From Agromyces mariniharenae (GTDB taxonomy: Bacteria; Actinomycetota; Actinomycetes; Actinomycetales; Microbacteriaceae): 64,000 bases of DNA. Where the stretch lies: positions 2,786,493-2,850,492 of the forward strand of contig NZ_VSSB01000001.1 of assembly GCF_008122505.1 (NCBI RefSeq), given 5' to 3'. Below, piece by piece: positions 34,501-41,932 of this stretch. The notes below the pieces were generated by a model. It was not told the origin of the DNA. It saw only the letters and a program-made list of their open reading frames with translations, and made no database searches. Both the position numbers and the translations under genes were made by a program. Numbering within the stretch: position 1 is the stretch's first letter; every line of letters starts with the position of its first letter.

Positions 34501-35306
34501 GCATCGACCCCGAGGTCGCGAAGGTCGTCGAGCTCGTCATGGAGCACGCCGTCAAGCGCCCGCGCGAGTCGCTCATGGTCATCACCGCGAGCGCGAAGCA
34601 CGCGGCGCGCGTGCACCAGGCGGTGCTCGCCGCGTTCGCGAAGCGGACCGACCTCTCGGACTTCATCCTCAAGGACCGCGCGGAGCCGTTCACGGTGCTG
34701 ACGCTCGAGCAGGCCGTGGCGCAGAGTCGTGACCGCGTGATCTTCTCGGTCGGCTACGGCCGCACGCCGCACGGGCGCCTGCTGTCGAACTTCGGCTCGC
34801 TCGGCGAGCCCGGCGGCGACCGGCTGCTGGCGGTCGGCATGACCCGCGCGCGCCGATCGATGGACCTCGTCTCGGCGTTCCGCCCCGAGGACATCGACGC
34901 CGAGCGGCAGTCGCACGGCGTGCTCGCGCTCGCCGAGATCCTGGGCCAGGCCGAGGAGCGCGCCGCCGGGAACGACGACGAGGACGCCGGCGAGTCGATG
35001 CTCGGCGACCTCGCCCGCAGGCTGTCGCGTCGCGGCATCCGGGTCAGCGTCGGCCATCGCGGCCGGCTCGCCCTCGCCGCCGCGCACGCCGGCAAGGCCG
35101 TCGTCGTCGAGACCGACGAGGCGTTCACGGGACTCAGCCTGCGCGAGTCGCTGCGCCTGCGCCCCGACGTGCTGCGCCGGCTCGGCTGGCACTACCTGCG
35201 GGTGCACAGCTTCGAGCTGTTCGGCAATCCCGAGGCGGTCGCGACGCGCGTCGCCACCCTGCTCGGCAAGCCCGAGGCACGACCCACGGATGCCGCGGCC
35301 GGCTGA
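31548..35306 (+). CDS. Large DUF4011/SF1-helicase-like protein with decayed catalytic motifs and nuclease-like tail
   Basis: A 1252-residue protein. Residues about 25-250 resemble DUF4011 (SFAEVGPAMAADVARLHHP). The P-loop is LPGTGGTQTIVNAI: Gly331 replaces the Walker A Lys. Walker B is VVLVDAGSTTIAEN (about 845), with Ala for Glu. Later SF1 motifs remain as LTRSYRAGGEDLAELVNRRFY, SRDRVIFSVGYG and VGMTRARRSMDL. The last 95 residues resemble the Vsr/MTES_1575 nuclease fold (RRGIRVSVGHRGRLALAA, VETDEAF, LRRLGWHYLRVHSFELF) with its acidic residues altered. The frame is fully open and codon use is normal, so it is kept. A GTG start lies six bases after TATGGT. Confidence 0.8.
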   Translation: MWRLDRNHDEEDFLGPEADAAADEATPEPMRQDITSPDGVSLGDPELVAGNVAEPSWRRWHGELAEVGGRSPLVRFVDTPRTRIELSTTHPGGLPQFITGKSTLLSSLIRDELALRNARLAAAEITQKGIELRSVRGIESVHLAIGLASWRNGGEEFLGPVLLRPLAIRRYGRDFELKLKGQPFLNPALARELREQFRITLDADAFVALAITNGVFKPQPVIDRLRGLTSHLPWFHVAPRLVVSSFAEVGPAMAADVARLHHPIIDAVAGNKAARAAIAQQGERVRPVPQDERPPSTDTLLLDADSEQEQVVAEIEAGTSLVVKTLPGTGGTQTIVNAIGALVAKDKRVLVVGARRASLDGIVHRLGQVGLGGAAVTTASLRRDLIQSISRNEKVERPRVADVDDALVRLRKVLLDYRSALTRRDPELKASVLDALGELARLAVLDRPPSTTARLDHAALVGLATGREQVARDLARAAELGEFRYGPGDSPWYGASFTSSEEAAHAHELAKRLSTTELPRLLERGRALIAQTRLRAFESVAELGVFLRLLLDVRDTLDRFQPSVFDRPLGELIAATSARRDSPGMSGANRRRLRRLAQEYVRPGVHVGDLNGALRGIQQQRTLWQRYSEAGAIPAVPVGIDDVHVAYRTVASDLAALDAPLGVVGTPRQLAARPVRELEANLAGLAAESEVLTNLQERTAVLSRLRDLGLDPLLVDLAKRHVRERAVAAELELAWWQSVLELVLAGDKALLGANTTVLDRLEGDFRLVDEAHASAAGPQLAWHLAENWKVALVDHPDEAHQLKRMLRGDRVRSAALHDETPHLFRTLAPVWLTSPYEVPEIDDDIAFDTVVLVDAGSTTIAENLGAIRRARQVVAFGDPVTQTPTLFETGLDDGDGDGGATEHGVDALHADSALARLGELLPTLTLTRSYRAGGEDLAELVNRRFYAGRIESLPWAGSYLGHGSLGLHYVRGNGLPDAVTGTVESIDPEVAKVVELVMEHAVKRPRESLMVITASAKHAARVHQAVLAAFAKRTDLSDFILKDRAEPFTVLTLEQAVAQSRDRVIFSVGYGRTPHGRLLSNFGSLGEPGGDRLLAVGMTRARRSMDLVSAFRPEDIDAERQSHGVLALAEILGQAEERAAGNDDEDAGESMLGDLARRLSRRGIRVSVGHRGRLALAAAHAGKAVVVETDEAFTGLSLRESLRLRPDVLRRLGWHYLRVHSFELFGNPEAVATRVATLLGKPEARPTDAAAG

Positions 35307-35518
35307 TGGCCGAGGAGGAGCGCCAGCGCGTCGAACGCGCCGGCGGACGCGCGCGACGCGCACGGCTGACGCCCGCGCCGGGCACCGATCCGACGCCCGA
35401 GGCGCCCGTGCCCGGCACCGGTGAGGACGGCGAGGAGCGGCCGGTGCAGGGGAAGCCCGATGGCAAGGCCGATCCCGACGACGATCGCATCACCCGGGAG
35501 CGACCGCCGCACTGGTGA
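35306..35518 (+). CDS. Hypothetical 70-residue charged protein
   Basis: ATG overlaps the helicase-like gene's stop by one base (TGATG), so it is translationally coupled. The product is basic at the N-terminus (ERQRVERAGGRARRARL) then Pro/Gly/Asp-rich and probably disordered (ending DDDRITRERPPHW). No recognised domain. Confidence 0.6.
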   Translation: MAEEERQRVERAGGRARRARLTPAPGTDPTPEAPVPGTGEDGEERPVQGKPDGKADPDDDRITRERPPHW

Positions 35519-35530
35519 CGTGCGGCCGGG

Positions 35531-35968
35531 TCAGTCGCGCCGGCCGGCGCCCTCGCGCTCGCGCTCCGCGGCGAGCAGGTCGCGGATCTCCGACAGCAGC
35601 GTGAGCTCGGTCTCGGGCTCGGCCGGGTCGGGCTCGCCCGACCTGCGCTTCTCCTCGGCCCGGTCCTTGAGCGTGTTCATGGGCAGGACGAACACGAAGT
35701 AGACGACCGTCGCGACGATGACGAACGCGATGATGGCGCCGAGCACCGCGCCGAAGCGCACCTCGGCGACGCCGCCCGACAGCGTCGGGATCTCGATGAC
35801 GAGTGCGGTGTCGAGGCTGTCGGCCTGGAAGATGACGCCGATCAACGGGTTGATCAGGTTGTCCACGATCGAGTTCACGACGGCCGTGAACGCGGCGCCG
35901 ATGACGACCGCGACGGCCAGTTCGATCACGTTCCCGCGAAGGATGAATTCCTTGAAGCCCTTGAGCAC
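35531..35968 (-). CDS. mscL: Large-conductance mechanosensitive channel
   Basis: A 145-residue MscL from a GTG with AGGAGG upstream. N-terminal amphipathic helix LKGFKEFILRGNVIELAVAVVIGAAFTAVVNSIVDNLINPL (TM1 pore helix), TM2 GAVLGAIIAFVIVATVVYFVFVLPMN, and a C-terminal bundle (LTLLSEIRDLLAAERERE). It opens under membrane tension to release solutes in hypo-osmotic shock. Located next to fmdB as in many actinobacteria. Confidence 0.96.
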   Translation of the reverse strand: MLKGFKEFILRGNVIELAVAVVIGAAFTAVVNSIVDNLINPLIGVIFQADSLDTALVIEIPTLSGGVAEVRFGAVLGAIIAFVIVATVVYFVFVLPMNTLKDRAEEKRRSGEPDPAEPETELTLLSEIRDLLAAEREREGAGRRD

Positions 35969-36002
35969 GGTCCCTCCTGGACGTTCGGTCTCCGACGGCA
36001 CG

Positions 36003-36347
36003 TCAGGCCACGCTAGCGGAGGATCCCGACGAGGTCGAACCCGAGGAGGAGCCGCCGCCCGACGAGGAGGAGCCCGACGTGCTCGAGGACGAGCTCGACG
36101 AGGAACCGCCCGACGCGGCATCCGAGCCGCCCGACCCACCGGAGCCGCCCGGGCCTCCCGTGCCGCCCTCGCCGCGCGAGTCGGTGCGGTAGAAGCCCGA
36201 GCCGTTGAACGTCACGCCGATGGTGTTGAAGAGCTTGCGGAGGCGGCCGCCGCAGACGTCGCAGACGGTGAGCGCGTCGTCGGTGAACGCCTGGTGGATG
36301 TCGAAGGCGTTGCCGCACTCGGTGCAGCGGTAGGAGTACGTGGGCAT
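36003..36347 (-). CDS. FmdB-family zinc-ribbon protein with Ser/Gly tail
   Basis: A 114-residue protein. The first 50 residues are the FmdB zinc ribbon (MPTYSYRCTECGNAFDIHQAF, VCDVCGGRLRKLFNTIGVTFNGSGFYRTDS) with two CxxC pairs. The remainder is low-complexity Ser/Gly. Function of the family is unsettled (putative regulatory protein). Lies 34 bases upstream of the mscL start, same strand. Confidence 0.9.
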   Translation of the reverse strand: MPTYSYRCTECGNAFDIHQAFTDDALTVCDVCGGRLRKLFNTIGVTFNGSGFYRTDSRGEGGTGGPGGSGGSGGSDAASGGSSSSSSSSTSGSSSSGGGSSSGSTSSGSSASVA

Positions 36348-36381
36348 GTGGGTCTGACTCTTCCGGATCGTGGCGCGCCGC

Positions 36382-36960
36382 TCAGAACGCGATGATGCGC
36401 GTGGGCGTCACGACCCCGTTCACGGCCTGGTCGTGCACCTCTCGCGGCACCTCGTCGACGAACTCGCTGTCGAAGACGACGGCGTACACCGGAGGACATT
36501 TTTCCATCGATCCGAGGGTCTTGTCGAAAAAGCCCCGGCCCCAGCCCAGCCGCATGCCCGTGCGGTCGACCGCCGCGGCGGGCACGAGGATGAGGTCGAC
36601 GTCGTTGATGGCCATCGGCCCGAGCAGCTCGCCGTCGGGCAGCGGCACGCCGTGCAGCCCGATCGACTCGGTCTCGTCCTCGCCGACGGTCCAGTCGAGC
36701 AGGCCGTCCTCACGGGTCACGGGGAACAGCACGCGGATGCCGCGGGCCTCCGCCCAGTTCACGAACGGCCGCGTATTCGGTTCGGTCGGCATCGACAGGT
36801 AGCACGACAACGACTCGGCCTCGGTGGTGCCGACGAGCTCCTCGAGGCGTGCGGTGAACCCCTCGGTCGCGAGCTCCCGCTCGTGCGCCGGCATGTTCTG
36901 CCTGCGCTCTCGGAGCTCGGCGCGCAGCACGCGCTTCTGGACGTCCGGATGCTCGGGCAT
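36382..36960 (-). CDS. 5-formyltetrahydrofolate cyclo-ligase
   Basis: A 192-residue enzyme converting 5-formyl-THF to 5,10-methenyl-THF with ATP. Features: RAELRERRQNM (ATP-binding Arg/Lys), YLSMPTEPNTRPFVNWA, LILVPAAAVDRTGMRLGWGRGFFDKTL (the conserved G-x-G-x-G-[FY]-[FY]-D signature). TAGGAT lies seven bases from the ATG (36968-36973, minus strand). Divergent from galU, the usual actinobacterial order. Confidence 0.94.
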   Translation of the reverse strand: MPEHPDVQKRVLRAELRERRQNMPAHERELATEGFTARLEELVGTTEAESLSCYLSMPTEPNTRPFVNWAEARGIRVLFPVTREDGLLDWTVGEDETESIGLHGVPLPDGELLGPMAINDVDLILVPAAAVDRTGMRLGWGRGFFDKTLGSMEKCPPVYAVVFDSEFVDEVPREVHDQAVNGVVTPTRIIAF

Positions 36961-36967
36961 GCCACAC

Positions 36968-37029
36968 ATCCTAGGGCGGCGCAACGTGACGCCCCGTCCC
37001 TGCGGCCCGTCGCGACATCCGGATACGCT
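36968..37029. promoter_or_regulatory. Divergent leaderless-type promoters (cyclo-ligase / galU)
   Basis: Minus: TAGGAT (36968-36973), seven bases before the cyclo-ligase ATG. Plus: TACGCT (37024-37029), six bases before the galU ATG. Neither start has a ribosome-binding site, so both mRNAs probably begin at the start codon. Confidence 0.65.
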
Positions 37030-37035
37030 GTCCGC

Positions 37036-37935
37036 ATGACTCAACGGATCACGAAGGCCGTCATCCCTGCGGCGGGCCTCGGGACGAGGTTCCTCCCGGC
37101 GACCAAGGCGATGCCGAAGGAGATGCTCCCGGTCGTCGACAAGCCAGCGATCCAGTACGTCGTGGAGGAGGCCGTCGCCGCTGGGCTCGACGACGTCCTC
37201 ATGATCATCGGGCGCAACAAGAACGCGCTCGCCAACCACTTCGACCGCGTTGCGGAGCTCGAGTACACGCTCGAGACGAAGGGCGACGACTCCAAGCTCT
37301 CGAAGGTGCAGGAGTCGAGCGACCTGGCCGACGTGCACTTCGTGCGCCAGGGCGACCCCAAGGGCCTCGGCCACGCGGTGCTGCGTGCCCGCAAGCACGT
37401 CGGCGACGAGTCGTTCGCCGTGCTGCTCGGCGACGACCTCATCGACGCCCGCGACCCGCTGCTCACGCGCATGCTCGCCGAGCACGGCAAGCGGGATGCC
37501 ACGATCGTCGCGCTGCTCGAGGTCGACCCGGCCTCCATCCACCTGTACGGCGCCGCCGAGGTCGAGGCGACCGACGACCCCGACGTCGTGCGCGTCACGG
37601 GCCTCGTCGAGAAGCCCGCCGCCGACGTCGCGCCGTCGAACCTCGCGGTCATCGGCCGCTACGTGCTGAAGCCCGAGGTGTTCGACATCCTCGAGCGCAC
37701 GCCCCCCGGCAAGGGCGGCGAGATCCAGCTCACCGACGCGCTCATGGAGATGGCAGGCGACCTCGACGGTGCGGGCGGCGTCTACGGCGTGGTGTTCCGC
37801 GGTCGCCGCTACGACACCGGCGACAAGCTCGACTACATCAAGGCGGTCATCCAGCTCGCCGCCGATCGCGACGACCTCGGCCCCGAGCTGAAGCCCTGGC
37901 TCGCCGAGTACGTCGCCGGCTTCGAACGGAGCTGA
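37036..37935 (+). CDS. galU: UTP-glucose-1-phosphate uridylyltransferase
   Basis: A 299-residue enzyme making UDP-glucose for cell-wall and capsule sugars. Nucleotide-binding signature KAVIPAAGLGTRFLPATKAMPKEMLPVVDKPAIQYVVEEA; also QGDPKGLGHAVLRARKHVGDE, FAVLLGDDLID, VEKP and RGRRYDTGDKLDYIKA. Length typical. Two bases separate its stop from the acetyltransferase gene, so they are cotranscribed. Confidence 0.96.
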   Translation: MTQRITKAVIPAAGLGTRFLPATKAMPKEMLPVVDKPAIQYVVEEAVAAGLDDVLMIIGRNKNALANHFDRVAELEYTLETKGDDSKLSKVQESSDLADVHFVRQGDPKGLGHAVLRARKHVGDESFAVLLGDDLIDARDPLLTRMLAEHGKRDATIVALLEVDPASIHLYGAAEVEATDDPDVVRVTGLVEKPAADVAPSNLAVIGRYVLKPEVFDILERTPPGKGGEIQLTDALMEMAGDLDGAGGVYGVVFRGRRYDTGDKLDYIKAVIQLAADRDDLGPELKPWLAEYVAGFERS

Positions 37936-37937
37936 CG

Positions 37938-38600
37938 ATGGCGACGGCCGCGATCCCCACGCTGCGTGACGGGGACGTCACTCTGCGGCCGATCCGCGCG
38001 CGCGACGCCAAGGTGCTCGAGCGCGTGCTGCTCGACAACCGCTCGTGGCTGCGCCAGTGGGAGGCGACCTACCCCGGCGGCGGCACGGTGATCGACACGC
38101 GCGCGAGCATCCGCAACCTGCTCGCCCACGCCCGCACCGGGCACGCGCTGCCGTTCGTCATCGAGGTCGACGGCGAGCTCGTCGGCCAGCTCAACGTGTC
38201 GTCGATCACCTTCGGCTCGCTGTCGTCGGCGACGATCGGCTACTGGGTGTCGCAGGCCCACGCCGGCCGCGGCATCACGCCGACCGCCGTCGCCCTCGCG
38301 ACCGACTACTGCTTCTCCACGCTGCGCCTGCACCGCATGGAGATCTGCATCCGTCCCGAGAACGCCCCGTCGCTGCGCGTCGTCGAGAAGCTCGGCTTCC
38401 GCTACGAGGGCCTGCGGCGGCGGTTCATCCACATCAACGGCGACTGGCGCGACCACTTCTCGTTCGCGCTCGTGGCCGAGGAGGTGCCGCGCGGCGTGCT
38501 GCGCCGCTGGCACGAGGGACGCGTGCCCGAGGACGCCGCCCGCATCAGCGCGGAGGACCGTGCGGCCGCCGCGTACCCGCTGCACGTCGCCGATCGCTGA
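37938..38600 (+). CDS. GNAT acetyltransferase (RimJ-like)
   Basis: A 220-residue N-acetyltransferase. VTLRPIRARDAKVLERVLLDNRSWLRQWEAT, the acetyl-CoA loop QAHAGRGITPTAVALATDYCF, and LHRMEICIRPENAPSLRVVEKLGFRYEGLRRRFIHINGDWRDHFSFALVAEE are typical of RimJ/RimL-type enzymes that modify protein N-termini. The galU-rimJ linkage is widespread in actinobacteria. Actual substrate unknown. Confidence 0.92.
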   Translation: MATAAIPTLRDGDVTLRPIRARDAKVLERVLLDNRSWLRQWEATYPGGGTVIDTRASIRNLLAHARTGHALPFVIEVDGELVGQLNVSSITFGSLSSATIGYWVSQAHAGRGITPTAVALATDYCFSTLRLHRMEICIRPENAPSLRVVEKLGFRYEGLRRRFIHINGDWRDHFSFALVAEEVPRGVLRRWHEGRVPEDAARISAEDRAAAAYPLHVADR

Positions 38601-38652
38601 ACACGCGCGCGTCCAGCAGGCCCATCCGCCCGCGTTGTCCTAGCGTGGTCGC

Positions 38653-39696
38653 ATGGACGTGATCGGCGGGGGCGTGCTGGTGGCAGCGGCCGCCGCGCTC
38701 TGGATCGCGTACCTCCTGCCGAGCTGGCTGCGCCGTCGGCAGTACCTCGCGACCGAGCGCAATGCGGTTCGGCTGCAGCAGACGCTGCGCATCCTCGCGG
38801 AGACCGCCGAGACGCCCGAGGCCGTGCGCGTCGAGGCCACCGCGCGCGAGGTCGCGACGCAGCAGCGCATCCTGCACGAGCACGAGGTCACCGCCCGGCT
38901 CGCCGCCGAGGCGGCCGAGCACCTCGCGATCGCCGAGCGGCGCGCCGCCGAGGAGGCGGCCGAGGCCGCACGCGAGCTGGCCGCGTCGGCCGCGCCCGTC
39001 ACCGAGCCGATCCCGACGGTCGCGTCGGTGCCGTCGTCGGCGCCGTCGGTCACCGCGACGGATGCCGCGGATCGCCGCCGCTCCCTGCGCCGCCGCCGTG
39101 GGCTGAGTTCGCTGCTCCTGCTCGCCGGACTGCTCACCGTCGTCGGCGGACTCGTCGCGGCGGCGTTCGGCGCGTCCCTGCTCATCGTGGCCGGCGGCGC
39201 GCTCGCCGTGGCGCTCGCGTTCACGTTCCTCGTCGGGCTCGCTCGCGTGCACATCGCCGTGCCCGTCGCCGCCCCGATCGCCGTGCCCGAGGCCGAGCCG
39301 TTCGAGCCGATCGACCTCGCCGAGGAGGAGGCGGAGGACCACGGGTGGACCCCGCAGCCGCTGCCCAAGCCGCTGCACCTCTCGCGCGGCACGATCGCGG
39401 CGGCCGCGATGGCGTCGATCGAGGCGGCCGAGCAGCTGCGCCGCTCCTCCGTGGAGGCGGAGCTCGCGCGCCGCGCCGAGGAGCTCGAGCCGGCGGTGCC
39501 GTCGATCGAACGTCCCGCCCGCCCGAGCGAGGTGCCCGCGGCATCCGCTGCCCCTGTCGGCGCTCGTCGCGGGGCGCCGCGCGCGCCCGAGGCCGAGCCG
39601 GTGAGCCCGTATGCCCGCATGGGCATCGTCGAGGAGGCGCCGCCCGGGTTCGGCGACCTCGACGCCGTGCTGCGCCGTCGGCGTCAGGCGGGCTGA
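38653..39696 (+). CDS. Hypothetical membrane protein with three helices
   Basis: A 347-residue protein. One N-terminal helix (VLVAAAAALWIAYLLPSWL), an Ala/Glu-rich coiled coil (about 35-120), a basic RRRSLRRRRG patch, two further helices (SSLLLLAGLLTVVGGLVAAAFGASLLIVAGGALAVALAFTFLVGL), then an acidic and Pro-rich cytosolic tail ending DLDAVLRRRRQAG. TAGCGT (38641-38646) lies six bases before the ATG. Family not recognised; commonly found after galU-rimJ in this group, possibly a cell-division or envelope protein (inference). Confidence 0.75.
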   Translation: MDVIGGGVLVAAAAALWIAYLLPSWLRRRQYLATERNAVRLQQTLRILAETAETPEAVRVEATAREVATQQRILHEHEVTARLAAEAAEHLAIAERRAAEEAAEAARELAASAAPVTEPIPTVASVPSSAPSVTATDAADRRRSLRRRRGLSSLLLLAGLLTVVGGLVAAAFGASLLIVAGGALAVALAFTFLVGLARVHIAVPVAAPIAVPEAEPFEPIDLAEEEAEDHGWTPQPLPKPLHLSRGTIAAAAMASIEAAEQLRRSSVEAELARRAEELEPAVPSIERPARPSEVPAASAAPVGARRGAPRAPEAEPVSPYARMGIVEEAPPGFGDLDAVLRRRRQAG

Positions 39697-39787
39697 GCGT
39701 CGGACCGGCGGCCGGGCGACCCGTCCGGCCCGAGCCGGCGGGTGGTCATTCCCGTGCGTCGAGTGGTGATAGAGTCGTTCACGGCTC

Positions 39788-39860
39788 GGGCCCATGGCGC
39801 AGTTGGTAGCGCGTCTCGTTCGCAATGAGAAGGTCGGGGGTTCGAATCCCCCTGGGTCCA
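39788..39860 (+). tRNA. tRNA-Ala (anticodon CGC)
   Basis: Acceptor GGGCCCA / TGGGTCC, D-arm GCGC/GCGC, anticodon stem TCTCG/TGAGA with loop TTCGCAA (anticodon CGC), T-loop TTCGAAT, discriminator A at 39860; CCA not encoded. It reads GCG. Confidence 0.95.
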
Positions 39861-39865
39861 CCGAC

Positions 39866-39897
39866 GCGAGGTCGGCTTCTTCGGAAGCCGACCTCGC
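39866..39897. terminator. Bidirectional terminator between tRNA-Ala and lsr2
   Basis: A perfect 14-bp stem (39866-39879, 39884-39897) closed by a TTCG tetraloop; GTTT follows on the plus strand. Confidence 0.92.
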
Positions 39898-39908
39898 ACT
39901 GTTTCGGG

Positions 39909-40238
39909 CTAGTGCTTCGCGGCGAGGTACTGCTCGTGCACGCCGGCCGGGATGCGGCCGCGGGCGGGCACGTCGACGCCGTTGTCGGCGGCCCACGCGC
40001 GGATCTCCTTCGGCGTCGCGCCGCCCGAGCCGGCGGACGAGGAGCGTCCGCCGCGGCGGGACGCGCTCGTGCGGCGGCCGGCCTTGACGTACGGCTCGAA
40101 CGTCGCGCGCAGGGCGGCGGCGTTGTCGGCCGACAAGTCGATCTCGTACGCGGCGCCGTCGACCGCGAAGGCGATCGTCTCAGCGGCGTCGGTGCCGTCG
40201 AGGTCGTCCACGAGCGTCACGATGGTCTTCTTCGACAC
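39909..40238 (-). CDS. lsr2: Lsr2 nucleoid-associated protein
   Basis: A 109-residue H-NS-like protein that bridges AT-rich DNA and silences foreign genes. GTG start with AAAGGA upstream. N-terminal dimerisation domain (KKTIVTLVDDLDGTDAAETIAFAVDGAAYEIDLSADNAAALRATFEPYV) and C-terminal DNA-binding domain (TPKEIRAWAADNGVDVPARGRIPAGVHEQYLAAK) with the minor-groove RGR hook. Confidence 0.96.
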   Translation of the reverse strand: MSKKTIVTLVDDLDGTDAAETIAFAVDGAAYEIDLSADNAAALRATFEPYVKAGRRTSASRRGGRSSSAGSGGATPKEIRAWAADNGVDVPARGRIPAGVHEQYLAAKH

Positions 40239-40293
40239 GACGGAAGTCCTTTCGTCGGGGAACGGCGCAGGGGCGCCGGTGCTGGTCCCGAGC

Positions 40294-41841
40294 CTAGTCC
40301 CGCGTTCCCGCTGCGTCCCGCTCATACACGGCGACGCGGGACGACTCGATCGGATGCACCGCGGTGAGGACGAAGCCGTGCTCGCGCAGCACGGCGACGT
40401 CGGGGTCCGCGCCGCGACGGCTCCGCAGCACGACGAGGACGCGATCGACGCCCTCGAGGCGATGGTCGACCGCCGAGAGGGGCGCCGTGACGTCCCACAG
40501 CCCGTCGGTCTCGTCATGGGAGCGGACGAGGGCCAGGTCCACGAGACCGTGGAAGCCCTCGGGATACGTGTACATCGCGAGGCGGGGCCGGCGGGACGGT
40601 CGCACGCTCTCGTCGAACACGATCCCGTCGCCGACGACCGAGTGCTCCGCGACGACGGCGGAGACCGTCTGCCAATCGGTGCCGAAGTTCTTCGCGTAGG
40701 GGAGGCGCTGGTCGACGATCGCCGGGAGCGCGAGCGCCGCGATCAGGGCGGCGGCGATGACGTGCGACCGCCGCCACGGCAGCACGGAGACGCCGACGGA
40801 GATCGCGATGGCCGCAGCGGGCGCCGTCAGCACGAGATAGCGCGCGGTGTACACCGGCGTCGCGAACGCGGTGACGAGCAGCAGCGCAGCGGCGGGGATC
40901 ACCGCCCATGCCGCGCTCAGCACGAGCAGGCGCGTGCGTCCGCGCCACGACGGGTCGTGCCGGTGGACGGCGGCGGCGGCGACGCCGATCGCGATGAGGG
41001 CCCAGCCGGCGAACGCCAGCATCGGCAGCATGAACCACGGCGCGACCAGCACCGTCTCGAGGGTCACGGCGGGCTGGCGGCCACGGAAGGCGACCTGCCG
41101 TCGTTGCAGCACGGCGATCACGCAGATCGGCACCGCCAGCACCACGGCGCAGGACCATGCGAGGAGGAAGGAGCGGATCCGCGGCGTTCGGATCTCGCGC
41201 TTGCGGCGGTCGAGCGTCCAGGCGACGACGGCGACGACGTGCACCGGCACGAGGAGGATGACGTACAGGAAGAGGTACGTGCCGACGGCGAGGCCGACGG
41301 CGTAGCCCCACCACCACGCGCCCCGAGCCCGCCCGTCGACGAGGCGCAGCATCAGCAGGGTCAGCCAGACCGCGAGGGCGACCGCGAACGGCGTCGGCCG
41401 GGCTTCGACGGCGACCTGGGCGACCCGCGGCAGCACGGTGAACACGGCGGCCGCGACCACCGCGATCCAGCATCCCGCCGACGTGCGCACGAGCAGGTAG
41501 AGGCCCGCGGCAGCCGTCCCGATGGCGAGCCCCGAGGGAAGTCGAAGGGCGAACGGCGAGATGCCGACGAGGTCGATCCAGAAGTGCAGGAGGGCGTAGT
41601 AGAGCCCGTGGACGGCATCCACCGTGCCGAGCATCGCGAAGAGCGACGGCCAGTCCCGCTGCGCCGACATGATGCTCGCGGCCTCGTCGCCCCACAGTGA
41701 GGGGATCCACGAGCCGGCGAGCGCGACCGCGGCGGAGGCGCTGCCGACGACGGCGGCGACGCGGGCGTCACTCCACGTGGCCGCGGAACGTGCCGACTCC
41801 GCCGACGGAGTCGCGAAGGTCAACACCTCGGCCATCGCCAT
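40294..41841 (-). CDS. GT-C-type membrane glycosyltransferase (ArnT/PMT-like)
   Basis: A 515-residue protein with about 11 transmembrane helices. The first extracellular loop has the acidic motif SLWGDEAASIMSA (about residues 48-60), the catalytic signature of lipid-sugar-dependent GT-C enzymes, followed by ALLHFWIDLVG. The C-terminal soluble region (VVAEHSVVGDGIVFDES onward) is outside the membrane. Start at ATG 41841; a second ATG at 41835 is possible. Likely glycosylates an envelope protein or lipid. Divergent from an MFS gene. Confidence 0.82.
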   Translation of the reverse strand: MAMAEVLTFATPSAESARSAATWSDARVAAVVGSASAAVALAGSWIPSLWGDEAASIMSAQRDWPSLFAMLGTVDAVHGLYYALLHFWIDLVGISPFALRLPSGLAIGTAAAGLYLLVRTSAGCWIAVVAAAVFTVLPRVAQVAVEARPTPFAVALAVWLTLLMLRLVDGRARGAWWWGYAVGLAVGTYLFLYVILLVPVHVVAVVAWTLDRRKREIRTPRIRSFLLAWSCAVVLAVPICVIAVLQRRQVAFRGRQPAVTLETVLVAPWFMLPMLAFAGWALIAIGVAAAAVHRHDPSWRGRTRLLVLSAAWAVIPAAALLLVTAFATPVYTARYLVLTAPAAAIAISVGVSVLPWRRSHVIAAALIAALALPAIVDQRLPYAKNFGTDWQTVSAVVAEHSVVGDGIVFDESVRPSRRPRLAMYTYPEGFHGLVDLALVRSHDETDGLWDVTAPLSAVDHRLEGVDRVLVVLRSRRGADPDVAVLREHGFVLTAVHPIESSRVAVYERDAAGTRD

Positions 41842-41932
41842 CGCCCCTCGTTCGAGCGTACGCCGAGCAGTCGTCGTCCGGAACGGACCGGGCCTTCCGA
41901 GCGGCTCGGCACCCGGGCATAGGCTGGTCGGG

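Noticed and set aside
29733..35363. A minus-strand open frame of 1876 codons running past the reductase through the helicase-like gene
   Set aside because: Only 29733-31451 is a recognisable protein. The remainder is antisense to a real gene, with Arg/Glu/Val-rich low-complexity composition typical of frames opposite GC-rich coding sequence.
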